64,000 nucleotides of DNA from Flavobacterium sedimenticola (GTDB taxonomy: Bacteria > Bacteroidota > Bacteroidia > Flavobacteriales > Flavobacteriaceae). A program made the translations under genes and the position numbers. Position 1 is the stretch's first letter. The number at the start of each line of letters is the position of its first letter. Positions 17,415 through 27,004 of the stretch are shown in pieces. The stretch is from positions 186,001 to 250,000 of the forward strand of contig NZ_JASGBP010000001.1 in NCBI RefSeq assembly GCF_030053345.1, read 5' to 3'. Under the pieces are notes generated by a model. The model was not told where the DNA came from. It was given only the letters and a program-made list of their open reading frames with translations, and made no database searches.

Positions 17415-18191
17415 ATGAAAAAATTTGTATTTCTGTTTTTACTTTTTATAACTGTAAGTTTCGATACTCAAAAACCGGAGGCTTATGACGTGGGCGAATG
17501 GTTCAAGTTTAGAATTCATTACGGATTTGTCAATGCCGGTTACGCCACGCTCGAAATAAAAGAAGCGGTCAGAGAAAACAAAAAAGTATATCACGCTATA
17601 GGCAAAGGATATACTGTAGGCATGTCTCGCTTTTTTTTCAAAGTAGATGACAATTACGAGAGTTATTTTGACAAAATCACCAACAAACCGTATCAGTTTG
17701 TCCGAAAAATTGAAGAAGGTGGTTATACCAAAAATCAGGAAGGTTTTTTCAACCAGGGAACCAATAAAGTCTTGGTTAAAAATTACAAAAGCAATACCGA
17801 AAAAACCTATAATGTCACCGAGAATGTGCAAGATGTACTCTCAACTTTTTATTTTTTGAGAAATCATCCCAACATCGACAAATTGAAAGTCGGAGAGTCT
17901 ATAGTGGTGGATATGTTTTTTGACGATGAAATTTTTAAGTTTAAGTTAAAATTCATAGGCAAAGAAGAATTAAAAACTAAATTTGGAACAGCGCCAACCA
18001 TGATTTTCAGACCTTTAGTGCAATCCGGCAGGGTTTTCAAAGAAGAAGAAAGCTTAACCGTTTGGATTTCAGACGACGAAAATAAAATCCCTTTACGAAT
18101 TAAAGCCAGTTTAGCCGTTGGCTCCATTAAAGCCGATTTAGACGGTTTCAAAGGATTAAAAAATCCTTTTATGGTTAAATTAAAAAAATAA
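17415..18191 (+). CDS. DUF3108 family exported protein
   Basis: The 258 residues begin with a signal peptide (about 1-18) and continue with a beta-rich domain typical of DUF3108 (YDVGEWFKFRIHYGFVNAG near the start, then VQDVLSTFYFLRN in the middle). It is probably periplasmic; the function of the family is unknown. Its TAA and the ATG of the dioxygenase share one base (TAATG), so the two are translationally coupled. It starts a three-gene operon. Confidence 0.8.
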   Translation: MKKFVFLFLLFITVSFDTQKPEAYDVGEWFKFRIHYGFVNAGYATLEIKEAVRENKKVYHAIGKGYTVGMSRFFFKVDDNYESYFDKITNKPYQFVRKIEEGGYTKNQEGFFNQGTNKVLVKNYKSNTEKTYNVTENVQDVLSTFYFLRNHPNIDKLKVGESIVVDMFFDDEIFKFKLKFIGKEELKTKFGTAPTMIFRPLVQSGRVFKEEESLTVWISDDENKIPLRIKASLAVGSIKADLDGFKGLKNPFMVKLKK

Positions 18192-19126
18192 TGAACAACA
18201 AAACAACAAACTACAACACCCTTTTAACCGAGTTAGAAAATAAATTTGAAGCCATAAACCAAAAAACCGAAACCCATTTGGAAGGTTTACTTTGGGCCAA
18301 ACCCATGACCTACTGGGACTATATTCAAACGGATGCCTTATTAAACCTGCAAACCCAAAGAACTGTTTTGCCTGACGAAATGGTGTTCATCATGTACCAT
18401 CAGGTCAATGAATTATTATTCAAAATGATTCTCTGGGAAATCAAACAGTTGTGTCATACCGAAAAACCGGAAACTCCTTTTTTTACAGAAAAACTCCGAA
18501 GAATCAGTCGCTACTTTGACATGTTGACCACATCATTTGACATTATGGGTGATGGTATGGAAGTGGAACAATACATGAAATTCCGAAATACACTAACTCC
18601 AGCCAGCGGTTTCCAAAGCGCGCAATACCGTTTAATCGAATTTTCATCGACCGACCTAATCAACTTGATTGATTATCGTTTCCGAGCAACCATAGACCGT
18701 AATACTCCATATTCTCATGCGTTTGAACACTTGTACTGGCAAGCCGCCGGAAAAGATTACCATACCGGTGAAAAATCATACCTCATTTTGGAATTCGAGA
18801 GAAAATACCGTGAGGAGTTTCTTCGCTACATGGAAGAGTACAACACCATTAACATTTGGCAAAAATTCAAACAGCTTCCATCAGAAGACCAAAAAAATCC
18901 GGAATTAGTCAAAGCCATGCGCCATTACGATTACACCGTAAATATTACATGGGTAATGGGTCATCTCAATGCCGCTAAAAAATATATCGAAAGCGGTCAA
19001 GGTTCCGGAGAAGCCACCGGCGGAAGCGATTGGAAAAAATACATGCATCCTAAATACCAACGCCGTATCTTTTTCCCGGAGTTATGGAGTGAGGAAGAGT
19101 TAAAAAACTGGGGCGAAGGTTTATAG
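18191..19126 (+). CDS. Tryptophan 2,3-dioxygenase family protein
   Basis: A haem enzyme that opens the indole ring of tryptophan to N-formylkynurenine. In 311 residues the family blocks are visible: YHQVNELLFKMILWE (69-83) with the substrate-side H70, FRNTLTPASGFQS (131-143) with R132, and WVMGHLNAAKK (254-264) with H258 as likely haem ligand, followed by a glycine-rich loop. It diverges from the best-studied enzymes, so tryptophan as substrate is likely but not certain. No other kynurenine-pathway gene is in the window. It is coupled to DUF3108 and followed after 6 bp by the M23 gene. Confidence 0.88.
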   Translation: MNNKTTNYNTLLTELENKFEAINQKTETHLEGLLWAKPMTYWDYIQTDALLNLQTQRTVLPDEMVFIMYHQVNELLFKMILWEIKQLCHTEKPETPFFTEKLRRISRYFDMLTTSFDIMGDGMEVEQYMKFRNTLTPASGFQSAQYRLIEFSSTDLINLIDYRFRATIDRNTPYSHAFEHLYWQAAGKDYHTGEKSYLILEFERKYREEFLRYMEEYNTINIWQKFKQLPSEDQKNPELVKAMRHYDYTVNITWVMGHLNAAKKYIESGQGSGEATGGSDWKKYMHPKYQRRIFFPELWSEEELKNWGEGL

Positions 19127-19132
19127 TTTCTG

Positions 19133-20374
19133 ATGATGTCAAAATGCTTCCCCAAAATAATAGTGTTATTATTGTTGACTTCTTTTGTCATTTCCTGTGA
19201 TAAAAAAGAAGACCTAACAACGATTGCCATTAAACCCCGTCCTAAATTGGTGGATTTCGGCTTTAACCTGCACGATTTCAATATTATCAACGACACCATA
19301 CAGTCGGGTGATACGTTTGGAAGTATCATCCAAAAGCAAAACCTGAACGGTCATCAGGTATACGATGTTGTCGCCCAAGTAAAAGATACATTTGATGTGC
19401 GAAGCATTCGAAAAGGAAAACCGTATACTATTCTGAGAAGTAAGGACAAAACCAATAAAATTCAGTATTTCATTTACCAACCCGATAAAGTCAATTACTA
19501 TGTGATTGATTTCAGAGATTCAATTACGGCCCATAAAAAAACACGACCGTTGACTTTTAAAACCCGTACCATTGCCGGTGCTTTAAACGGCTCTTTATCG
19601 GAAACCCTGTCTAACGAAAAAGTAGATCCGGCTTTGGCTTCTAAAATTGCCAAAATCTATGCTTGGTCCATCGACTTTTTTAAGTTGCAAAAGGGAGACA
19701 AATTCGGACTTACCTTTACAGAACGTTATATCAACGACACTATTTATGATGGTGTTGATAGTTTAAAAGCGGCTTTTTTTGAATACAAAGGCAAAAAAAT
19801 ATATGCTTTTCCGTTTTCTCCAAACGACAATGCCAAAAAGCTGGAATATTATGATGAAGAAGGGAAAACACTCAAAAACTTCTTTTTAAAGGCACCGTTG
19901 AAATTCATCAACATCACTTCCAGATATTCCAAAAACAGATTCCATCCGGTGCAAAAAAGATGGAAGGCGCACAACGGAACTGATTATGCGGCACCAACCG
20001 GAACGCCTATTATGTCTACTGCAGCCGGTGTAGTAGAACAAGCCGGATATACCACAGGAAACGGAAATTTTGTAAAAGTAAAACACGACAGGACCTATTC
20101 GACCCAATACCTTCATATGTCGAAAATTTTGGTAAAACGCGGCCAGCGCGTGACACAAGGACAGGTCATCGGCAAAGTGGGCAGTACCGGTTTGGCTACT
20201 GGTCCACATGTTTGCTATCGTTTTTGGAAAAATGGAGTACAAGTAGATGCGCTCAAACTAAAGCTTCCTACCTCAACACCCATGGATTCGAAGTACAAGC
20301 AAAAATTCATGGAAACTATTACACCACTGAAAAAAGTTTTAGACAGTACCGCCGCAGCCAAGTTTAGAAATTAA
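19133..20374 (+). CDS. M23 family metallopeptidase, lipoprotein
   Basis: A 413-residue putative peptidoglycan endopeptidase with a lipobox (VISC, C22), an N-terminal LysM/OapA-like region (about 45-130) and a C-terminal M23 domain (about 260-375). H280 and D284 (HNGTDY) and H328 (YLHMS) are present, but the usual HxH is HVC (H359, C361), replacing a zinc-binding histidine with cysteine. Cysteine can bind zinc, so activity is possible. It probably acts on the cell wall in the periplasm. It closes the DUF3108-TDO operon; why these three are together is not clear. Confidence 0.88.
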   Translation: MMSKCFPKIIVLLLLTSFVISCDKKEDLTTIAIKPRPKLVDFGFNLHDFNIINDTIQSGDTFGSIIQKQNLNGHQVYDVVAQVKDTFDVRSIRKGKPYTILRSKDKTNKIQYFIYQPDKVNYYVIDFRDSITAHKKTRPLTFKTRTIAGALNGSLSETLSNEKVDPALASKIAKIYAWSIDFFKLQKGDKFGLTFTERYINDTIYDGVDSLKAAFFEYKGKKIYAFPFSPNDNAKKLEYYDEEGKTLKNFFLKAPLKFINITSRYSKNRFHPVQKRWKAHNGTDYAAPTGTPIMSTAAGVVEQAGYTTGNGNFVKVKHDRTYSTQYLHMSKILVKRGQRVTQGQVIGKVGSTGLATGPHVCYRFWKNGVQVDALKLKLPTSTPMDSKYKQKFMETITPLKKVLDSTAAAKFRN

Positions 20375-20444
20375 TTTTGATAAATATTTTCTAACTACAA
20401 CGTTAGCGTAAAAAACACAATCGTAATTTCCCAATCAAACTTTG

Positions 20445-20452
20445 TAAATTTG
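20445..20452 (+). promoter_or_regulatory. -7 box for pgi
   Basis: TAAATTTG is an exact match, 18 bp before the ATG at 20471. A longer frame starting at a TTG at 20450 is ruled out because that codon is inside this box. Confidence 0.6.
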
Positions 20453-20470
20453 CGTTTAAAACGCAAAAAA

Positions 20471-22126
20471 ATGGCTTTACCCATAACTAATCCTACCGCT
20501 ACAGCAGCTTGGAATAAGCTTCAACTTCATTATACACAACTCAAAAATGTTTCCATGCAGGAAATGTTTGCCCAAGACCCTGAAAGAGCTTCAAAATTTC
20601 ATATCCAATGGAATGATTTTTTAGTCGATTATTCTAAAAATATCCTGACACAGGAAACGATGGATTTGTTGGTAGCACTAGCCAAAGAAGTGCAATTGGA
20701 AAATGCCATTCAACAGTATTTTGAAGGTGAAGCGATCAACCAAACCGAAAACAGGGCGGTATTACACACAGCACTGCGCGCACCGGAAAACAGTTCGGTT
20801 GTTGTGGACGGCAAAAATGTAATGCCCGAAGTGTTTGACGTAAAAAATAAAATCAAAAATTTCTCTAACGACATTATATCAGGTAAAAGAAAAGGCTACA
20901 CCGGTAAAGCTTTTACTGATGTCGTGAATATCGGTATTGGCGGCTCCGACTTAGGTCCGGCTATGGTGGCAGATGCTCTACAATTTTACAAAAACCATTT
21001 GAATGTTCACTTTGTTTCCAACGTTGATGGCGACCATGTCAATGAAGTTATCAAAAAATTAAACCCCGAAACGACTCTTTTTGTCATTGTTTCTAAAACA
21101 TTTACCACCCAAGAAACACTCTCTAATGCCGAGACTATCAGAAGTTGGTTTTTATCACAAGAATTCGGCACAGCAAAGTCCGAAGATGTCGCCAAACACT
21201 TTGTGGCCGTTTCCACTAATATTCAAAAAGTAACCGAATTCGGCATCGATGCCCAGAATATTTTCCCGATGTGGGATTGGGTTGGCGGTCGTTTTTCATT
21301 GTGGAGTGCTGTTGGATTATCCATTAGCTTAGCGGTTGGGTTCGATCATTTTGATGCCTTACTCCAAGGCGCGCACCACATGGACAAGCATTTCCGAACC
21401 ACATCATTCGAACAAAACATCCCGGTGGTATTGGCTTTGTTGAGCATTTGGTACAATAATTTTTTCGGCGCCGAAAGCGAAGCTCTGATTCCGTATACCC
21501 AATACCTGCAAAAATTAGCGCCGTATTTACAACAAGGCATTATGGAAAGTAACGGGAAAAGCGTCGGACGCGACGGAAAACCGGTGAATTACCAAACCGG
21601 AACCATCATTTGGGGTGAACCGGGAACCAATTCGCAACACGCTTTCTTTCAATTAATTCACCAAGGAACCAAATTAATACCAACCGATTTTATCGGATTT
21701 ATAAAACCTTTACACGGCAATCAGGATCATCATGACAAACTGATGTCGAACTTTTTTGCCCAAACCGAAGCCTTACTCAACGGTAAAACCGAAGCACAAG
21801 TAAAGGCGGAGTTCGACAAACAAAATATTACCGGAGCGAAAGCCGACTTTCTTTTGCAGTTTAAAGTGTTTGCCGGAAACAAACCAACTAACACCATTTT
21901 AATAGAAAAATTAACCCCGGAAACTCTAGGTGCCTTGATTGCCCTATACGAGCACAAAATATTTGTGCAAGGTATTATCTGGAATATCTTCAGTTACGAC
22001 CAATGGGGTGTTGAATTGGGGAAACAGTTGGCCAACTCCATCTTAGACGAAATTCATTCGGGAACTGTGAAAGAGCATGACAATTCTACCGAATTCTTAC
22101 TGAAGTACTTTTTAAAAAACAAATAG
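20471..22126 (+). CDS. pgi: Glucose-6-phosphate isomerase
   Basis: It interconverts glucose 6-phosphate and fructose 6-phosphate in glycolysis. The 551 residues contain all family blocks: [60 protein letters not shown] and KQLANSI near the C-terminus. Length and order match the large (E. coli-type) class. It is a single gene with its own promoter and terminator. Confidence 0.97.
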   Translation: MALPITNPTATAAWNKLQLHYTQLKNVSMQEMFAQDPERASKFHIQWNDFLVDYSKNILTQETMDLLVALAKEVQLENAIQQYFEGEAINQTENRAVLHTALRAPENSSVVVDGKNVMPEVFDVKNKIKNFSNDIISGKRKGYTGKAFTDVVNIGIGGSDLGPAMVADALQFYKNHLNVHFVSNVDGDHVNEVIKKLNPETTLFVIVSKTFTTQETLSNAETIRSWFLSQEFGTAKSEDVAKHFVAVSTNIQKVTEFGIDAQNIFPMWDWVGGRFSLWSAVGLSISLAVGFDHFDALLQGAHHMDKHFRTTSFEQNIPVVLALLSIWYNNFFGAESEALIPYTQYLQKLAPYLQQGIMESNGKSVGRDGKPVNYQTGTIIWGEPGTNSQHAFFQLIHQGTKLIPTDFIGFIKPLHGNQDHHDKLMSNFFAQTEALLNGKTEAQVKAEFDKQNITGAKADFLLQFKVFAGNKPTNTILIEKLTPETLGALIALYEHKIFVQGIIWNIFSYDQWGVELGKQLANSILDEIHSGTVKEHDNSTEFLLKYFLKNK

Positions 22127-22140
22127 TTAAACAGAACCTA

Positions 22141-22168
22141 AAACCTCACCTATTCGTGAGGTTTTTTT
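22141..22168 (+). terminator. Intrinsic terminator after pgi
   Basis: AAACCTCAC / GTGAGGTTT stem (22141-22149 / 22156-22164) followed by Ts. Confidence 0.92.
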
Positions 22169-22180
22169 ATGCCTTTTCGT

Positions 22181-22188
22181 TATATTTG
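22181..22188 (+). promoter_or_regulatory. -7 box for the small membrane protein gene
   Basis: TATATTTG, exact match, 20 bp before the ATG at 22209 and just after the pgi terminator. Confidence 0.6.
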
Positions 22189-22208
22189 TTTTTCTAAAAA
22201 CAAAAACT

Positions 22209-22637
22209 ATGTACGACTTCATTCAAAAATTCCACTCAGGCTGGGCTTATTTAGCTTTATTATTATTGGTTTTCGCCGTAATTAATTCGTTTATGGGAAT
22301 GTCCTCTAAAAAAGAATTTACCGCCAAAGACCGAAAAATTGCTTTGTTTGGATTAATCGGAGCACACATACAATTATTGGTCGGTTTATTTCTTTATTTT
22401 GTATCTCCGCTTGGGCACGCCTTGCTGGGTGAAATGAAAGATGCTGCCGCCCGATTAACTTCTTTGGAACATCCGCTGATTAATATTATTGCAATTGTAT
22501 TAATCACGATAGGTTGGTCTAAACACAAAAAAGCAGACAACGGTACGGCTAAATTTAAGTCGATTGCCATTTTCTACGGATTAGGCTTACTGCTAATTTT
22601 AAGCCGGATTCCTTGGAGTTTGTGGTTTGCCAAATAA
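22209..22637 (+). CDS. Conserved four-helix membrane protein, function unknown
   Basis: The 142 residues form four hydrophobic helices. Histidines lie near the helix ends (KFHSGW near the N-terminus, GAHIQLL in helix 2, LEHPLIN before helix 3), which resembles flavobacterial proteins sometimes labelled cytochrome b; haem binding is unproven. A basic SKHKKADNG loop separates helices 3 and 4. It is a single gene with its own promoter and a terminator with a GAAA loop. Confidence 0.7.
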   Translation: MYDFIQKFHSGWAYLALLLLVFAVINSFMGMSSKKEFTAKDRKIALFGLIGAHIQLLVGLFLYFVSPLGHALLGEMKDAAARLTSLEHPLINIIAIVLITIGWSKHKKADNGTAKFKSIAIFYGLGLLLILSRIPWSLWFAK

Positions 22638-22642
22638 CACCT

Positions 22643-22667
22643 AAAGTCCTGAAAAGGACTTTTTTTA
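22643..22667 (+). terminator. Intrinsic terminator with GAAA loop
   Basis: AAAGTCCT and AGGACTTT pair around a GAAA tetraloop, followed by a T run. Confidence 0.9.
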
Positions 22668-22716
22668 TCCGGGTACGGTTTTTGTAAAAACCCATTCACA
22701 AACTAAAAAGCATACG

Positions 22717-23286
22717 ATGAATACCAAAATAATCATACTCTTTTTTTCTTTGATTACCGTTTTTTCAAGGCTGTCTACAGCCGCTGAAAAACCGCAGCAA
22801 AAAGAAAAGAACAAAGAGAAAAGTAAAGAAAAAACAGCCGCCGTTACAGAAGATGCAAAAGACAAAACCAAAACGGTAGCCGCAACCAAACCGGACACTT
22901 TAAAAACAAAGGAAGTCAAGGCGGCTTTGCCCGGCGACTCTTTGCAAATTGACCCTAATGCCAAGTTTAAATTTTACAAGAAAAATGCGCACGCTTCGTA
23001 TTATCACAATAAGTTTAACGGCAGAAGAACCGCAAGCGGCAAGCGATTTGACAACACCAAATATACGGCAGCTCACAAAAAATTACCTTTCGGCACGATT
23101 GTTAAGGTGACCAATGAAGCCAACGGAAAATCGGTCATTGTGGAAATAACCGATCGCGGGCCATTCTCCAAAGTGCGTGAAATAGATTTAACCCGCAAAG
23201 CGTTTATGGAGATTGCTTCCAATAAAAATTCGGGCTCTGTAATCGTCAAATTAGAAATTATCGAAAAACCGGCTACCAATCCTTAA
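22717..23286 (+). CDS. RlpA-like lytic transglycosylase (DPBB domain)
   Basis: The 189 residues have a signal peptide (about 1-22), a Lys/Glu-rich low-complexity linker (about 25-70) and a double-psi beta-barrel domain (about 90-185) with SYYHNKFNGRRTASGKRFD and the family's catalytic Asp in ITDRGPF (D146). RlpA enzymes cut naked glycan strands at the septum. The usual SPOR domain is absent, so targeting may differ. Its end overlaps the convergent CYTH gene by 14 bp. Confidence 0.88.
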   Translation: MNTKIIILFFSLITVFSRLSTAAEKPQQKEKNKEKSKEKTAAVTEDAKDKTKTVAATKPDTLKTKEVKAALPGDSLQIDPNAKFKFYKKNAHASYYHNKFNGRRTASGKRFDNTKYTAAHKKLPFGTIVKVTNEANGKSVIVEITDRGPFSKVREIDLTRKAFMEIASNKNSGSVIVKLEIIEKPATNP

Positions 23287-23740
23287 ACGGTTTTTTACTC
23301 AGGTACGCGTTGTAATACCTTTTGTCTTGGGTTACTTCTTGTCCCAACCACTGCGGTTTCACAAACGTCTCGTCTTCCGATTGGAGTTCAATTTCAGCTA
23401 TCACTAAACCTTGGTTGTCTCCGCTAAAAACGTCTACCTCAAAAAGGTGTTGTGCTACGTTTATTTCATAGCGAATTTTATCAATGGTACCGCTTTCACA
23501 AATGGTTAAGAGTGCTTCGGCTTCGGCCAGGCTGATTTCTCTCTCCCACTCTAACCGCGTAGTGCCGTTGTTGTGGCTTTTGCCTTTGATAGTGATATAG
23601 CCTTTATCGCCCTTGATTCTTACTCTTACCGTTCTTTCGGGATCAGAATTAAGATAGGCCTGCACGATTCTTTTTTGGGAAAAAGCTTCCCGGATAAAAT
23701 CGTCGGAAAGGACTAAAAATTTGCGCTCTATTTCAACCAT
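23273..23740 (-). CDS. CYTH domain protein
   Basis: The 155 residues start with VEIERKFLV, carrying the ExExK signature (3-7), and continue with the basic and acidic strands of the triphosphate tunnel fold (RTVRVRIKGDKGYITIKGK, WEREI, VDVFSG...VIAEIEL). Such proteins hydrolyse inorganic triphosphate or similar compounds in the cytoplasm; the substrate is not deducible. The ATG at 23740 is chosen because the signature follows directly; the upstream TTG at 23764 adds an unlikely eight residues. Confidence 0.85.
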   Translation of the reverse strand: MVEIERKFLVLSDDFIREAFSQKRIVQAYLNSDPERTVRVRIKGDKGYITIKGKSHNNGTTRLEWEREISLAEAEALLTICESGTIDKIRYEINVAQHLFEVDVFSGDNQGLVIAEIELQSEDETFVKPQWLGQEVTQDKRYYNAYLSKKPFKDW

Positions 23741-23829
23741 GGCTCTTACATATTGTAAAAGCAAGGTACTAAATATATCATTTTGAAATTGTATTTTTAC
23801 GTAAATCTTAACTGCAAAATTATTCGCCG

Positions 23830-25857
23830 ATGAAGTTCATTCGCCATAAAACCAACATCAATACAGTTGAAGATGTATTTGACATTTATTTTCATGAAAG
23901 TCATTACAAGCCTAACGATCCCCTGCTTTTTTTGGTCGATTTGGTTCATTTTTTCAGACCGGCAAACCCCAAAACGATAACCGCCTTATCCATCGGCTCA
24001 CTACTGCAATACCTCGAAAATCATCCCGAAAAACGTGTCATTCTGAAAAGGTATATTACCGATTTAGTAGCGCAAAGAAAATTCAGCAGAATGCTTTCGG
24101 ATATCGGAATTTTGAGAGATTCCGATTTTATGTACGAAGTTAAGAAGCGTATTTTTGCTAAAATTTTACCGTTTCAGCCTGCCAAAAACACTTTGGAATT
24201 TGTGTTGAATCAGGTTTTTTTCAGAAGTACCGACCCGCTTTGGATTGCCCGAATTCCGTTTGAAGAATTGCAACAACTGTTTGAGATGATTGGTTTTGAC
24301 TCTATTTACCAATCGGTCGATGAAGATTCGGTGCTTTCTGAAGTGATGGATGCCATGGGAATGATTTCGCAACGCATGAGCGGTAGAGCGATGGAAACCG
24401 ATGTCATCAATATGGTGCCCGAATACGACGATTTGGAAAGTCCGTTTTTAGCTTTTGAAAACGAACTCAATTTGATGCTTCATCACATCAGAAACAGTTC
24501 CCATCACTATGTCACTTCAGAAGATTTGCATTACAAACAGCTTATCATATTGCACAAACAATGTGAAGAATATGTGGATAAGGCATTCGGAAACAGCTCT
24601 AAATTCGGGATTTCGCTTAAAGTCAATCAAAGCTTGCTCCGTATCCGACAACAGTTGTATCGCATCAAAGTGCTCATCCAAACGCTTGTCGTAAACAAGG
24701 ATTCGGACCAAAAAAACAACTCCATTCATTTACTGCTCCGATTAATCAAATACAATTGTTATAAAAACAATATTCGCCAACTCATTAACGAAAGCACCCA
24801 ACTCATTTCGTACGAGATTACCCAACATACGGCCAAAACAGGTGAACACTATATCACAGAGAGCAAAAAGGAATATTTCTCGATGTTCAAAGCGGCAGTA
24901 GGCGGCGGGTTTATTGTGGGTATTTTATGTGTTATTAAACTATTGCTTTCTAAGATTGACACCAGTGCTTTCGGACATGCTTTTTATTACAGTTTGAATT
25001 ATGCTATAGGCTTTATTGCCATTTTTCTCTTGGGTTTTACTTTAGCCACCAAACAACCGGCCATGACCGCTGCTACGCTTACCAAAGCGTTGGAGAGTGG
25101 TATGAAAAAACATTCCAAAAATCAAAACAAACACCACTCCTTCGCTCAATTGTTTGCGCGATTGTTTCGATCGCAATTCATTGCATTTGTGGGTAATGTT
25201 TTTATGGCTTTTCCGGTAGCTCTATTCGGAATTTGGGCTATCGATACGTTATTCGATTATAATATTGCTTTTGAAAAGTCGTCAAAATTATTGAATGATT
25301 TATCACCGGTGACTTCCGCCGCCGTTTTCCATGCCGCTATAGCCGGTGTATTTTTGTTTTTATCCGGAATTATCTCGGGGAATGTTTCCAATAAAAACAA
25401 ATACAACAAAGTGTATTACCGCATCAAAGAACATCCGGTTTTGAAGCAAAGTTTAGGGATAACCAAAACCAACGCCATTGCCCGATGGTTTGAAAACAAC
25501 TGGCCGGGTGTGGTTTCTAACGGTTGGTTTGGTGTTTTCTTAGGCAGTATGGCTTCGGTAGGGATTTTTTTGGGCTTAAATTTAGACATTCGACACATTA
25601 CCTTTGCCAGTGGTAATTTTGCCTTAGGATTGTACGGCGCCGAATTTTTTGTCGATTTACCAACCATCATCTGGGGAATCATCGGCATCGGGGTGATTGG
25701 CTTTGTCAACTTTATGGTTAGTTTTTCCTTGTCGTTAGGATTGGCTTTTCGTTCGCGTGCTATTCCGCTTTCGGAATTGCGTTTTTTGTTTAGTTCAACG
25801 TGGATGTATTTTAAAAGTAATCCCTTAGCTTTCTTTTTTCCGGTAAACAATAAATAA
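23830..25857 (+). CDS. Gcr-type 'site-specific recombinase' family membrane protein
   Basis: The 675 residues match the COG4389 / PF10136 family. The N-terminal half is soluble and helical; from about residue 355 there are at least six hydrophobic helices (GGGFIVGILCVIKLLL, IGFIAIFLLGF, VALFGIWAI, and others). No tyrosine- or serine-recombinase active site is visible, so the family name is probably wrong and a membrane role is more likely. dinB follows after 3 bp. Confidence 0.8.
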   Translation: MKFIRHKTNINTVEDVFDIYFHESHYKPNDPLLFLVDLVHFFRPANPKTITALSIGSLLQYLENHPEKRVILKRYITDLVAQRKFSRMLSDIGILRDSDFMYEVKKRIFAKILPFQPAKNTLEFVLNQVFFRSTDPLWIARIPFEELQQLFEMIGFDSIYQSVDEDSVLSEVMDAMGMISQRMSGRAMETDVINMVPEYDDLESPFLAFENELNLMLHHIRNSSHHYVTSEDLHYKQLIILHKQCEEYVDKAFGNSSKFGISLKVNQSLLRIRQQLYRIKVLIQTLVVNKDSDQKNNSIHLLLRLIKYNCYKNNIRQLINESTQLISYEITQHTAKTGEHYITESKKEYFSMFKAAVGGGFIVGILCVIKLLLSKIDTSAFGHAFYYSLNYAIGFIAIFLLGFTLATKQPAMTAATLTKALESGMKKHSKNQNKHHSFAQLFARLFRSQFIAFVGNVFMAFPVALFGIWAIDTLFDYNIAFEKSSKLLNDLSPVTSAAVFHAAIAGVFLFLSGIISGNVSNKNKYNKVYYRIKEHPVLKQSLGITKTNAIARWFENNWPGVVSNGWFGVFLGSMASVGIFLGLNLDIRHITFASGNFALGLYGAEFFVDLPTIIWGIIGIGVIGFVNFMVSFSLSLGLAFRSRAIPLSELRFLFSSTWMYFKSNPLAFFFPVNNK

Positions 25858-25860
25858 CCC

Positions 25861-26949
25861 ATGGAAGCTGAAGAGAAACCACTACAGCGAAAAATCATTC
25901 ATATTGATATGGATGCTTTCTATGCTTCGGTAGAGCAAATGGACAATCCCGAACTCAAGGGAAAACCCTTAGCTGTTGGCGGGAGTGAAGTGCGCGGCGT
26001 GGTTTCGGCGGCCAGTTATGAAGCGCGAAAATTCGGCGTTCGCTCGGCCATGAGCGGTGTTCAGGCCAAACGCAATTGCCCGGATTTAATCTTTGTTCGA
26101 CCCCGATTTGACCGCTACAAGGAAATCTCTAAAAAAATTCGAAACATCTTTTACGAATACACTGATTTGGTCGAACCCTTATCATTAGACGAAGCCTATT
26201 TGGATGTTACCCAAAATAAAAAAGGGAATCCGAGTGCGACCTTAATCGCACAGGAAATCCGAAAACGAATATTTGAAGAAGTCGGGTTAACGGCTTCCGC
26301 CGGTATTTCGGTGAATAAATTTGTGGCCAAAGTGGCGAGTGATTATAACAAACCCAACGGACAAAAAACCGTCAATCCCGAGGAAGTAGAACCCTTTTTG
26401 GAAAATCTAGACATCAAGAAATTTTATGGTATCGGGAAAGTTACCGCCGAGAGAATGTACCATTTGGGCATTTTTACGGGAAAAGATTTGAAAGCGAAAT
26501 CGAAAGAATTCCTTGAAGAACATTTCAGCAAAAGCGGCTTGCATTTTTACCATATCGTGCGCGGCATTCACAATAGTCCCGTAAAACCTAATCGAACTGC
26601 CAAATCAGTTGCGGCCGAACACACCTTTAACGAAAACCTGACTTCGGAAATTTTTATGGTGGCGAAATTAGAACGCATTGCGGCCGAATTGGAAAACCGA
26701 TTAAAACGCTATAATATCTCGGGAAAAACAGTAACTCTTAAAATCAAATACAGTGATTTTACAACCCAAACAAGAAGTAAAACCTTGCCTTACTTTATTT
26801 CCGACAAAGGATTGCTTCTCGAAACAGCTAAAGAGCTTTTGTTTCAGGAACGGATGAAAGAATCCGTTCGGTTGTTGGGGATTTCGTTGAATAATCTCAA
26901 TACGGAAGTCAAAAAAACCGTGGTGGTTCAGTTAAAATTTGAATTTTAA
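25861..26949 (+). CDS. dinB: DNA polymerase IV (Y family)
   Basis: A 362-residue translesion polymerase. Metal-binding D16 and D18 are in HIDMDAFYASVEQ, and D110/E111 in PLSLDEAYLD. The helix-hairpin-helix region (FYGIGKVTAERM) and little-finger domain follow. It ends LKFEF, without an obvious QLVLF-type clamp motif, though the C-terminus could still bind the clamp weakly. It is 3 bp after the membrane gene, so they share a transcript. Confidence 0.95.
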   Translation: MEAEEKPLQRKIIHIDMDAFYASVEQMDNPELKGKPLAVGGSEVRGVVSAASYEARKFGVRSAMSGVQAKRNCPDLIFVRPRFDRYKEISKKIRNIFYEYTDLVEPLSLDEAYLDVTQNKKGNPSATLIAQEIRKRIFEEVGLTASAGISVNKFVAKVASDYNKPNGQKTVNPEEVEPFLENLDIKKFYGIGKVTAERMYHLGIFTGKDLKAKSKEFLEEHFSKSGLHFYHIVRGIHNSPVKPNRTAKSVAAEHTFNENLTSEIFMVAKLERIAAELENRLKRYNISGKTVTLKIKYSDFTTQTRSKTLPYFISDKGLLLETAKELLFQERMKESVRLLGISLNNLNTEVKKTVVVQLKFEF

Positions 26950-26958
26950 TCCCATAAA

Positions 26959-26984
26959 AAAACCGACCTTATGGGTCGGTTTTC
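26959..26984. terminator. Bidirectional intrinsic terminator
   Basis: AAAACCGACC / GGTCGGTTTT stem (26959-26968 / 26974-26983) between convergent dinB and the Bax-inhibitor gene. Confidence 0.88.
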
Positions 26985-27004
26985 ATGTATTATAGCTGTA
27001 GCAA

